From positions 1-64,000 of the forward strand of contig JBFMBP010000054.1 of the NCBI GenBank assembly GCA_040755155.1: a stretch of 64,000 nucleotides of DNA, in the 5' to 3' direction. Shown piece after piece: positions 8,862-16,446 of the stretch (position 1 is its first letter; each line of letters opens with the position of its first letter). Position numbers and translations under genes: made by a program. Source of the DNA: Candidatus Omnitrophota bacterium (lineage in GTDB: Bacteria > Hinthialibacterota > Hinthialibacteria > Hinthialibacterales > Hinthialibacteraceae). The notes beneath the pieces were generated by a model. That model made no database searches. It saw nothing but the letters and a program-made list of their open reading frames with translations, and had not been told where the DNA came from.

Positions 8862-8954
8862 GTCTTTGGGCATAGGGATGCGATTTAAGGAGAGTGGTTT
8901 CCATCTCTCTCCCGCATTTTTTATGAATGGGAGGTATTTTTTTATCGGCGCAGG

Positions 8955-8970
8955 TTATATAATTATATAA
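8955..8970. promoter_or_regulatory. 16-bp perfect AT palindrome upstream of the coiled-coil gene
   Basis: TTATATAATTATATAA is a perfect palindrome 113 bases before the next gene. It could be an operator or simply a melting-prone promoter region. The remaining sequence 8862-9082 is AT-rich and shows no other feature. Confidence 0.35.
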
Positions 8971-9082
8971 AATGAAAGAGATTTGCTGATTTTCAATTTG
9001 TTATTATATCCGCCGCTTTCGAATTTTTTCTTTTTCGAATCTCGACGGGCCATTGCGTCATAATGGGAATAGAGGAGTTATT

Positions 9083-10048
9083 ATGCCGGAACGGGAAAAT
9101 AACTGCCTTTCCATTCATTGGCAAATAGGCCGGGAGTTTTTGAAAGCCGAACCTGCGATGAAGCGTTCTTATGCGCTTGATAAGAACGCCCCGATTTTCC
9201 CCATTATTGAAAATGAAATTCTATCGATCGTCTCTCTCTCCGAATTGCAAGTTTATAAAGTGCAATGGTTGATTAGCGGAAAAAAAGAGAAGAGAGCCGC
9301 TAAAGATTATGTTCCTAGCGAAAGGTTGGAAGAATCTATCCAAAAAGTCGAATATTCGCGATGGATGACGGAGAAAGCGATCGAGATTCTTTTCGAATTG
9401 CAGGAAATGGAGTCTTTGGAAAAAAACGAGCAAAGCAAGCGGCTGGTTGAGTTGAACAAAACAATCCGGCAAGCGCTGGCTTTCTATATGGAAGCGGATT
9501 TCCAACTCTACAAATTTAAATTCGCCAATCCAAACATTGAGCAAATCGAACGAATCAAGGCCTCGATCGAATACGCCGCGAAAGTGAACGATATGCGATC
9601 CGCCGAGGAATTGAAGATTCGCTATGGTTCTTTATTGAGTAAAGAACATTTATACGCCAAGCGCCTGGAACCTCTTTACGAGCCGATCCTCGAAGCGGAA
9701 GAGAAAATGGCTTCGGCTTTTTGGGAAATGGAAACGATGCTTTATCAACTAAACGACAAATATTCGCAATATCTTTTTATGGCTTATCAGACATTGCAGG
9801 ATTATGCCGCTTCATCAAAACAATCTATCACGATCGCGGACCTAATTAAGGAGAACGAGGAAATTCAAAAACAGACCGACATTCTGCACGACCGCGAGAT
9901 AAACCGCTCCGCCGAGATCAAAGAAAGAGTAAATTTGTTGAATGAAATTAACAGTAATTTGGATACGATTATCAAGCAACAAAATTCCATGAACGAATAT
10001 ATGCAAAACGCCGTATTGGAAATATGCAAATCCGGCCTGTTGTCTTGA
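9083..10048 (+). CDS. hypothetical coiled-coil protein
   Basis: A 321-residue soluble protein without signal peptide or membrane segment. ATG 9083 (MPEREN) has a GAGGAG ten bases upstream and is preferred over an in-frame start at 9053. It is highly charged and almost entirely helical, with long heptad-like runs (about 80-180 and 240-310) and no recognisable catalytic motif or cysteine cluster. It stands alone between a terminator and convergent genes. No family is recognised; a structural or scaffolding role is only a guess. The end of the gene is followed by a pair of convergent hairpin repeats. Confidence 0.65.
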   Translation: MPERENNCLSIHWQIGREFLKAEPAMKRSYALDKNAPIFPIIENEILSIVSLSELQVYKVQWLISGKKEKRAAKDYVPSERLEESIQKVEYSRWMTEKAIEILFELQEMESLEKNEQSKRLVELNKTIRQALAFYMEADFQLYKFKFANPNIEQIERIKASIEYAAKVNDMRSAEELKIRYGSLLSKEHLYAKRLEPLYEPILEAEEKMASAFWEMETMLYQLNDKYSQYLFMAYQTLQDYAASSKQSITIADLIKENEEIQKQTDILHDREINRSAEIKERVNLLNEINSNLDTIIKQQNSMNEYMQNAVLEICKSGLLS

Positions 10049-10064
10049 CAATTCGATTTTGCAG

Positions 10065-10136
10065 GATGGGTCATGTTGTCTGAGTCATCGAATGTAAAAT
10101 ATGTTAATAATGATGGGTCAAACAACGCAACCCATC
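10065..10136. repeat. two dispersed hairpin repeats in opposite orientation
   Basis: Copies at 10065-10089 and 10112-10136 of the GATGGGTC...GACCCATC element, in inverted orientation to each other, sit between two convergent genes. Each can form its own hairpin and the pair could form a larger one, so they may act as a bidirectional terminator. Confidence 0.65.
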
Positions 10137-10143
10137 CAACTTT

Positions 10144-11145
10144 TTACATTCCAAAAACTTTCATCCCATTCCCATAAAAAAGCCCTTCGACGAAATCGCG
10201 GCCTAATCCCGATCTTTCCACGGCTTTTTTGATGGCGCGCAGTTCTTCGTAAAGAAAGGATGTGAAAACTAACTTCCGGTGATCGTCCGAGATGGAGAGT
10301 TCCCACGGAACGGGGGTTACGTAGGTATATTGATCGTTGATCTCTACTGATTTGCCGGGAGCCAGGGCGATAGGGATGTCGGTTCCATAGAGAATTTTTT
10401 CCGGGCTGACGTTTTGGAAAAGGTATTCCATCACTTCCCAATGGTTGAGCATGGCAAGGTCGAAATAGAGATTGGGAATGTCCTTCAAATTGTGCAGTTG
10501 GCCGACGATGTTTTTGAGATAATAGGCGCGGCCAATATGCGCCAGGACGATGCGGGCGCGGGGATATTTGACGCACAGTTCAATGACCTGCCTCTGATTG
10601 AGCGGATCGGCCAGGCGTGCCTTGCGAGGAATGTGGAGCATGACGATCAGTCCGAGTTCGTCGGCGATCTCCATAGCCCAATCGGGCAGCATTTCGGGAA
10701 TCTCCACGTCGTTGAGATTGGGCTTGCGCACGTAATCCAGATAGGGCTTCAATCCTCGAAAACGGCCGTTCTCAAGATCGCGGCGCAGCAACTCAGGAGC
10801 GTCTTCCAAGGGATCGAAGAGGCGGAAAGGAAAGAAGCGGCGGTTGTCGCACTGTTCGGCGAGATAGGCGTTATTACGTTGACGGTCGTACTTGACGTGG
10901 GGAAAGCCGAAACAGACGGCCAGCGTACGGCGTCCGGGATAGATTTCTGATAGATCATGCTCCAAATCGGCGAGATCGTAGCGTCCGATAGGATGGCCGC
11001 CGCAGGAATAAGGTTCCTCTGCGGGAACAACTCCCTCGTTGAAAACGTGGACATGAAAATCGAGAATAACCGGCGGCAGAAATGCGTCGAATTCTTCTTT
11101 GAAAATGATCCGGTTTCGTTCGTGTTTGGTGGTTTCGCGCCACAT
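10144..11145 (-). CDS. amidohydrolase-2 family metal-dependent hydrolase
   Basis: A 333-residue cytosolic TIM-barrel protein of the amidohydrolase-related (PF04909) group. Visible metal-site motifs are the N-terminal DFHVHVFNEG (HxH), a mid-chain VMLHIPR, VLAHIGRAYY and the late ILYGTDIP aspartate. The start is ATG 11145 (MWRETTKH), which has a GAGG; the open frame upstream to 11238 overlaps the symporter and lacks a start signal. It follows the symporter gene by 26 bp, so the two form an operon: import of a carboxylate or sugar-derived solute and hydrolysis or decarboxylation of it. Substrate unknown. Confidence 0.75.
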   Translation of the reverse strand: MWRETTKHERNRIIFKEEFDAFLPPVILDFHVHVFNEGVVPAEEPYSCGGHPIGRYDLADLEHDLSEIYPGRRTLAVCFGFPHVKYDRQRNNAYLAEQCDNRRFFPFRLFDPLEDAPELLRRDLENGRFRGLKPYLDYVRKPNLNDVEIPEMLPDWAMEIADELGLIVMLHIPRKARLADPLNQRQVIELCVKYPRARIVLAHIGRAYYLKNIVGQLHNLKDIPNLYFDLAMLNHWEVMEYLFQNVSPEKILYGTDIPIALAPGKSVEINDQYTYVTPVPWELSISDDHRKLVFTSFLYEELRAIKKAVERSGLGRDFVEGLFYGNGMKVFGM

Positions 11146-11171
11146 GGGATTGCCTCGATTTGATAGTTTAA

Positions 11172-12902
11172 TTAGAAAAAGAGTCCGGAGAAAATCAGCA
11201 TTAGCGATAGAATCATAACGGCGAAAATCGACCACCATAAAACGACGCTGGAATACCAGTTTTCACCCAGTTCGCTGAAGATATTGAGGCGGCGCCAATT
11301 GAGCGTCAATTGGTCCGTCACTTGTTCCGGGCGGGGCGGAGCGGTCGCCAGGCTGACGCCGATGCAAACGGCGATGCAGAAGAGCCAATTGATGATGGCT
11401 TGGTTGGCGTATGGTTCCAACCATACGAGATGATGGGGCGATTGGACGTAAATTTTCATCAGGATGCCCAAGAGAAAGCCCAGAAGCGCCGCCGTCAACG
11501 CTCCCTGGCCGTTGATGCGGCGGAAAAGAATACCCAAGAGGAAAATGGCGGCGAAAGGCGGAGCGAAGAAGGCGTACAGCGATTGGATGTAAACGAAAAG
11601 GCTGACCTTGATAAGGCCGATGAAGCCCGCCAATACGATGGAGACGACTAGGATAATTACGGAAGACCACATGCCCATCAACACCAGCGATTTTTCCGAA
11701 GCGTCTGGACGAATCCAGCGTTTATAAATATCCAGCGTGAATATTGTGGCGGTGGAATTGAGTACGGAATTGACCGTAGATTGAATCGCTCCAAAAAGAG
11801 CCGCTAAGAACAAGCCGCGCAAGCCCGCCGGGACCAGTGTTTGCAGCATCGTAACGTAGCCTTTGTCCGCTGCGGATTTAACCTGCTCCCAAGGCAGGGT
11901 CAGCACTTCGGGGTAGCGGGCGAAGAGAATCAAGCCGGGGAAAACGACGATGACCGGCATGATGACTTTCATGTATCCCGCCAAAACGATGCCCATGCGG
12001 GCGTGATACATGTTTTTCGCGCCCAAAACTCGCTGGATCATAAATTGGTTGAGCACGTTGTACCAGATGCTGACGGAAAAGATCGTGAAGATCAGGGATG
12101 GCCAGGGTACGACTTCGTGAGCAGCTGGTTGAATGACGGAGAGGCGGTTGTAATGATCTGCATGGGCAATCTGCTGGGCGTTGCGCGCCGCTGCTTCCGC
12201 CCAGGCGCCCGTCTGGGCGCGATTGCGTTCGATCATGATCTTGAAGCCGTCTAGCAGGGAGTGCGAATCGCCGGAAAGCATATACAAGCCGAGAATGGTA
12301 ACCATCAGTCCTCCCGCCAGCATGATGATGACGGTGAAGAAATCGGTCCAGGCGACGGACTTCAGGCCGCCGTAGATAGCCCAACTTCCCGCCACGACTC
12401 CCAAAGCGATGATTGAGAACCAAAGATTCCAACCGAAGAGCGTTTGCAGCGCCAATCCCCCGCCGTAAAGCACTGCCGCCAGAAAGGCGACCACATTGCT
12501 GACGATGGTGACGAAAGCGAAAAATTGGCGCAGGGCGGAGTTGAAGCGCTTCTCCAGAAATTCGGGCGTCGTAAAGACTTTCGCCGTCAAGAGAAAGGGG
12601 ATGAATATCCAGATCAAGAGGGTGAAGGAGCCAATGTTCAGCCATTCCGAGGTTGCGACGCAGACGCCGTAGACGTAAGCGCTGCCGATCATGCCGATGA
12701 AATGTTCGGAACTTATGTTGGATGCAATGAAAGAGCCGCCGACGACATACCAAGGAAGGCTGCGGTCCGCCAGAAAATAATCGCCGGAATTCATCTTCTC
12801 CTTGCGTCCAACCCAAAAGCCGATGAAGCATAGAATTACGAAATAGGCTCCGAAGGCGGCGTAATCCAAGGCATCCAGCGGGAAGAAGTTCTCGGCATTC
12901 AT
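11172..12902 (-). CDS. sodium:solute symporter (SSS family)
   Basis: A 576-residue inner-membrane protein with 13-15 hydrophobic segments. SSS/SGLT landmarks are visible: GRKEKMNSGDYFLADRSLPWY after helix 1, SNISSEHFIGMIGSAYVYG, the sodium-symporter region WAIYGGLKSVAWTDFFTVIIM, and the late segment FLAALFGAIQSTVNSVLNSTATIFTLD (shown in part). It would import a sugar or organic acid with sodium. A hydrophilic insertion (RNRAQTGAWAEAAARNAQQ) near 230-265 is common in SGLT-like members. First gene of a two-gene operon with the amidohydrolase; GAAAGGAT is about 13 bases before the ATG. Confidence 0.88.
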   Translation of the reverse strand: MNAENFFPLDALDYAAFGAYFVILCFIGFWVGRKEKMNSGDYFLADRSLPWYVVGGSFIASNISSEHFIGMIGSAYVYGVCVATSEWLNIGSFTLLIWIFIPFLLTAKVFTTPEFLEKRFNSALRQFFAFVTIVSNVVAFLAAVLYGGGLALQTLFGWNLWFSIIALGVVAGSWAIYGGLKSVAWTDFFTVIIMLAGGLMVTILGLYMLSGDSHSLLDGFKIMIERNRAQTGAWAEAAARNAQQIAHADHYNRLSVIQPAAHEVVPWPSLIFTIFSVSIWYNVLNQFMIQRVLGAKNMYHARMGIVLAGYMKVIMPVIVVFPGLILFARYPEVLTLPWEQVKSAADKGYVTMLQTLVPAGLRGLFLAALFGAIQSTVNSVLNSTATIFTLDIYKRWIRPDASEKSLVLMGMWSSVIILVVSIVLAGFIGLIKVSLFVYIQSLYAFFAPPFAAIFLLGILFRRINGQGALTAALLGFLLGILMKIYVQSPHHLVWLEPYANQAIINWLFCIAVCIGVSLATAPPRPEQVTDQLTLNWRRLNIFSELGENWYSSVVLWWSIFAVMILSLMLIFSGLFF

Positions 12903-13467
12903 CGAGGCAGCATCCTTTCATCCTAAAAACAGCGATTAGCGACCAACGATTAGTAAACAATTCAACTAGGGCAATGACCGTCTCTTCATCATACGGCAGG
13001 CGCTTCCCAAAAGGGAACCGCCGCAAAGCCAAAGCTGCGCAGAAATATTCTTGTTGGCAACGAGAGTAGAAACGATAAAACTCGTTGTTTTTTTATGGCT
13101 TAGGCGATATCGATTGGTTATGAACCAGGGGATATTATCGTTCTATCTGCAGAAATCCGCATAACATCCACCCTCCCCGCGATGAAATGTAATCGCAGTT
13201 TTCTTTCTGCCTCGACGTAAAGTTAGATGACAATTAATTTTAGATTAATAATAATTCTTAAACGAACGGAAGACTTTAAAATCCTTTTTTAACATAATAG
13301 GATAGACTAAATTTTAAATGGACTGTAATTATAAAGGTCTTAATTATATTGTTTCCAAAGGATTAATGCGATTTCTTCAAGTAGAGAGAGAAAAAGTTTT
13401 TGAGTTGGCTAAACGACGGTTCGATGGGAAAAACCGGCGATATCGTGTCCGTAGAGTGTTAGCGTTA
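12903..13467. other. intergenic region, no convincing gene
   Basis: It should hold the symporter promoter (minus strand). A 69-codon frame at 13318-13527 has no ribosome binding site and runs into the MITE-like repeat; even with the repeat removed it gives no recognisable protein. Confidence 0.5.
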
Positions 13468-13637
13468 TATAAATTTGAGCCTCTTGCAAAACTCTATTAT
13501 TCCTCCCCCAAGCCTGGGAGAGGTTAGGAGGGGGTTGTTTTAAGTCTAATAAAATCAACCCCCCTCTAACTCCCCCCAAACTTGGGGGGAGAATTGAAAG
13601 CGGATTTTATTAATTTTGCAAGAGCCTCAAATTTATA
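13468..13637. mobile_element. MITE-like palindromic element, copy 1
   Basis: About 170 bp with long terminal inverted repeats (left TATAAATTTGAGCCTCTTGC, right its complement with one swap) and further nested inverted repeats rich in CCCCC/GGGGG. It has no coding capacity. A second copy, in opposite orientation, is at 50070-50224 and shares the TTTTGCAAGAG(G/C)CTC ends and the GGGGGTTGTTTTA/TAAAATCAACCCC core. This is the shape of a non-autonomous miniature element. It lies just upstream of the NarX-type kinase gene. Confidence 0.75.
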
Positions 13638-13714
13638 TGCCGAAATATCGTTTGGAATGAAGATATTCCGTTGCCGGATGGGAAATGAATTTTGTTTGAG
13701 GGAATGATTGAGAT

Positions 13715-14986
13715 ATGCGGACTTCGGATTTAATGATGAGCAATAATCGCGTCTACTCTGAAATCGGCGAACGGGTGCGCATGGTGGAAGATTGGCTAAA
13801 ATCGCATGTCGAGCTGGAAGCATTGATAAAGGAGAGAACGGCGGAGCTGCAAAAAGCCAATGAAGAGTTGCGGAAAGAAATCGCCGTACGCAAACGGACG
13901 GAAAACGAATTGCGGGTGTCCGAACAAAAGTTGAATTCCATCATCAAATTGTCGCCGGATATTATCTATCGATTGGACGAGAACGGTATTATTACTTTCA
14001 TCAGCCACGCCGTGCGGGAATATGGATACGCGCCGGACGAGTTGATCGGAACGAGACTACTGGATCTCGTGGTTCCACAATGCCGTGGAAAAGCCTTTCA
14101 CCGCCTCAATGAAAGAAGAACCGGATTTCGAAGTACGAGGTGTTTTGAAATTCAATTGCTATCGAAGAAAAAGATTAGGAAATATTCCTCCTGCGAAGCG
14201 GAAGCCAGCCAGGAATATCCTTATTTTCTTATTTCCGCCCAAGGATTGTATCAAGAGGATGAAGGGGGAATAAAGCGCTTTATTGGAACGCAGGGAACCG
14301 CAAGAGACATCACCCAGCGCCGGTGGCTGGAACAGGAGATTTTAGAGATCAGCCATCGGGAGCAGAGAAGATTTGGACAGGATTTGCACGATGGTTTATG
14401 CCAGCATCTGAAAAGCGTGGAGTATTTACTCGCTGTTATGAGGAAGAATTTGGAGGGAAAATCGCTGCCGGAAGCGAAAGAAGCCTCCAAAATCGCGGGA
14501 TTGGTCAATCAAGCCGTTTCTCAAGCCTATGCTCTAGCAAAAGGACTTTGCCCAGTAGACCTCGACGAAGGCGGGCTTATGACGGCGCTGCAACAACTGA
14601 CCGCCAATATATCCAAGTATTACAGTATTTCGTGTTCATTGGAGTTCGACTGTCCGGCGCTCCTAGCGGATAATTCCGTGGCGATCCATCTTTACCGCAT
14701 TGCTCAGGAAGCGGTTTTCAACGCCGTCAATCACGGCCATCCGCAAAAAATTTTGATCGGAATATCGAAGATTGGCGATAGGATCGTTCTTTTGATCCGA
14801 GACGATGGGAAAGGCATTCCTTCGGAAGAAATCCTAGCTTCCCATAAAGGAATGGGGTTGGATATCATGCGGCATAGGGCGCGCGCTATCGGCGGCGATT
14901 TCGATATCCGCCAAGAGCCGGAGGGAGGAACGTCGGTCGTTTGCGCCTTTCCGGCAAGCAACGGTTCGCGTTGGTGGAAGCCATGA
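13715..14986 (+). CDS. PAS-domain sensor histidine kinase, NarX/DegS type
   Basis: A 423-residue soluble kinase with no membrane segment. Domains: N-terminal coiled coil (about 25-65), PAS domain (about 70-200), HisKA_3 dimerisation domain with the phosphorylated histidine in QDLHDGLCQHL (about 225-240), and a HATPase_c domain with the N box EAVFNAVNHG and G box DDGKGIP. It should autophosphorylate on a cytoplasmic signal and pass phosphate to the LuxR-type regulator encoded next, with which it overlaps by four bases (ATGA). ATG 13715 was taken because GAGGGA lies upstream; ATG 13733 is possible. Confidence 0.85.
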   Translation: MRTSDLMMSNNRVYSEIGERVRMVEDWLKSHVELEALIKERTAELQKANEELRKEIAVRKRTENELRVSEQKLNSIIKLSPDIIYRLDENGIITFISHAVREYGYAPDELIGTRLLDLVVPQCRGKAFHRLNERRTGFRSTRCFEIQLLSKKKIRKYSSCEAEASQEYPYFLISAQGLYQEDEGGIKRFIGTQGTARDITQRRWLEQEILEISHREQRRFGQDLHDGLCQHLKSVEYLLAVMRKNLEGKSLPEAKEASKIAGLVNQAVSQAYALAKGLCPVDLDEGGLMTALQQLTANISKYYSISCSLEFDCPALLADNSVAIHLYRIAQEAVFNAVNHGHPQKILIGISKIGDRIVLLIRDDGKGIPSEEILASHKGMGLDIMRHRARAIGGDFDIRQEPEGGTSVVCAFPASNGSRWWKP

Positions 14987-15648
14987 TGCCGAAAGAGAAG
15001 CGTTCGCGCCTATTCATCGTTGACGATCATCCTCTCATGCGAATGGGCATCGCCGCGCTGATCAACCAGGAATCCGATTTAGCGGTTTGCGGAGAAGCGG
15101 GAGACGCCGTTCAAGCCTTGAAACTGATATCGGAAATCCATCCCGATCTCGCCATCGTCGATCTATCTTTGAAAGACGCCAGCGGAATCGAATTGATCAA
15201 ACAAATTAAAGCGCGCAACGATCGGATCGCCATCCTGGTTGTAAGCATGTACGACGAATTTCTCTATGCGGAACGGGCTTTCCGGGCGGGAGCGATGGGA
15301 TACGTCATGAAACAGGAAACGCCTGAACGATTGTTGGAAGCCATTCGGCGCGTGTTGCGGGGAAGCGTTTACATGAGCGACGGTTTGAATGAGAAAATGG
15401 TTTATCAACTCGTTACCGGCCATTCGGGGCTTTCTCCTTCTCCGATGGAGCAGCTCAGCGACCGGGAAATGGAAGTGTTTCATCTGATTGGCCGGGGCTT
15501 CAAAATATGTCAAATCTCTCAAGTAATGAACGTCAGCGTCAAAACGGTGGAAACCTATCGCAATCGCATCAAAGAGAAATTGAACATCAAGCAATCCAAC
15601 GAGCTGTTGCAATACGCCATTCAATGGCTTCAAAACAAATCCGCTTAA
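14983..15648 (+). CDS. response regulator, NarL/FixJ family
   Basis: A 221-residue regulator. Receiver domain about 5-120 with the acidic pair in FIVDDHP, phospho-acceptor in AIVDLSLKD and the switch lysine in GYVMKQE. C-terminal LuxR-type helix-turn-helix about 150-215 (LSDREMEVFHLIGRGF, then VSVKTVETYRNRIKEKL). ATG 14983 overlaps the kinase stop; the open frame further upstream lies inside the kinase gene. It would bind DNA as a phosphorylated dimer; targets unknown. Confidence 0.88.
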   Translation: MMPKEKRSRLFIVDDHPLMRMGIAALINQESDLAVCGEAGDAVQALKLISEIHPDLAIVDLSLKDASGIELIKQIKARNDRIAILVVSMYDEFLYAERAFRAGAMGYVMKQETPERLLEAIRRVLRGSVYMSDGLNEKMVYQLVTGHSGLSPSPMEQLSDREMEVFHLIGRGFKICQISQVMNVSVKTVETYRNRIKEKLNIKQSNELLQYAIQWLQNKSA

Positions 15649-16446
15649 AAAAAGCGGCTGGCGGCCGGTAAAGAAATTCGAAGATTTAAGAAACGCGTTT
15701 TACTCAGCTTTGGGAAGAGGCTGAGAGTGAGATATTCGAAAAGCGGCTAGTAGAAAAGGGATTGCTATAACTATGAAAATGCCGCGCTGAGCGGATAGGA
15801 GTTGGCGATTGTTGGGATTAGATGTAAAATAAATTTACACGAAATGGCAGGGTAACAACAGAGAAACGGCTATATTTTTGGATGGGGTTTTGGGGCTGCG
15901 AATCCATGATCTCTACAATTATTGGGTGAATTTAGTCATTCCTCCTGCGCGCTCTAGCGCCGGTCTCTATCTATATTTGATCTTATCCATTCATTTTGTT
16001 ACGGTTCTGTCATGCTTTTCTTCGACATTTACTATACGGATAATCCATGACACGAAAAACGGGATTTTCCCTGATAGCCCGCCTTTTTAATTAAATGAAT
16101 AATACTCTCGTTATTTATTTCAATTTTTTAAATTTCTATTATCGGCGAAATTGAAAGAAATATTTAGCATCATTAAGAAAAAAAGACGGTAGAAAGGAGG
16201 TTGCGCCATATCCCATTTCGCTGGATGTTTGCTTTCATCGTGCAAAGCGAACGCATATCGGTATGGAGAAGATCGTTAAAGAGCCTTATCGAGAAATGAA
16301 TCAAAGGAAAGCGGCGATATGGCGAGAGAATGGAATTCCGCAATATGGGCGTATAATTAGGATTCTTTTTTTAGGGGGGGCGGTAATTTCGTCAACAGAA
16401 AATTGTTTTGAACGAAAAACTCCAACAAGGAAGGAGGAGTTTCTTG
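15649..16446. other. 800-bp intergenic region without a recognised gene
   Basis: Short frames at 15878-16090 and 16263-16484 have no start signals and no recognisable protein pattern. An AGAAAGGAGGT at about 16192 looks like a ribosome binding site but no suitable start follows within range. The region presumably holds the promoter of the hybrid kinase. Confidence 0.5.

Noticed and set aside
11878-13032. 384-codon minus-strand frame overlapping the symporter in another frame
   Set aside because: The symporter frame shows 13-15 membrane segments and family motifs; this frame is arginine-rich shadow.
13318-13527. 69-codon frame upstream of the NarX-like kinase
   Set aside because: No ribosome binding site, runs into the MITE-like element, and removing the element yields only a short unrecognised extension.
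15878-16090. 70-codon frame in the gap before the hybrid kinase
   Set aside because: Starts with a non-ATG codon without ribosome binding site; composition unlike a protein.
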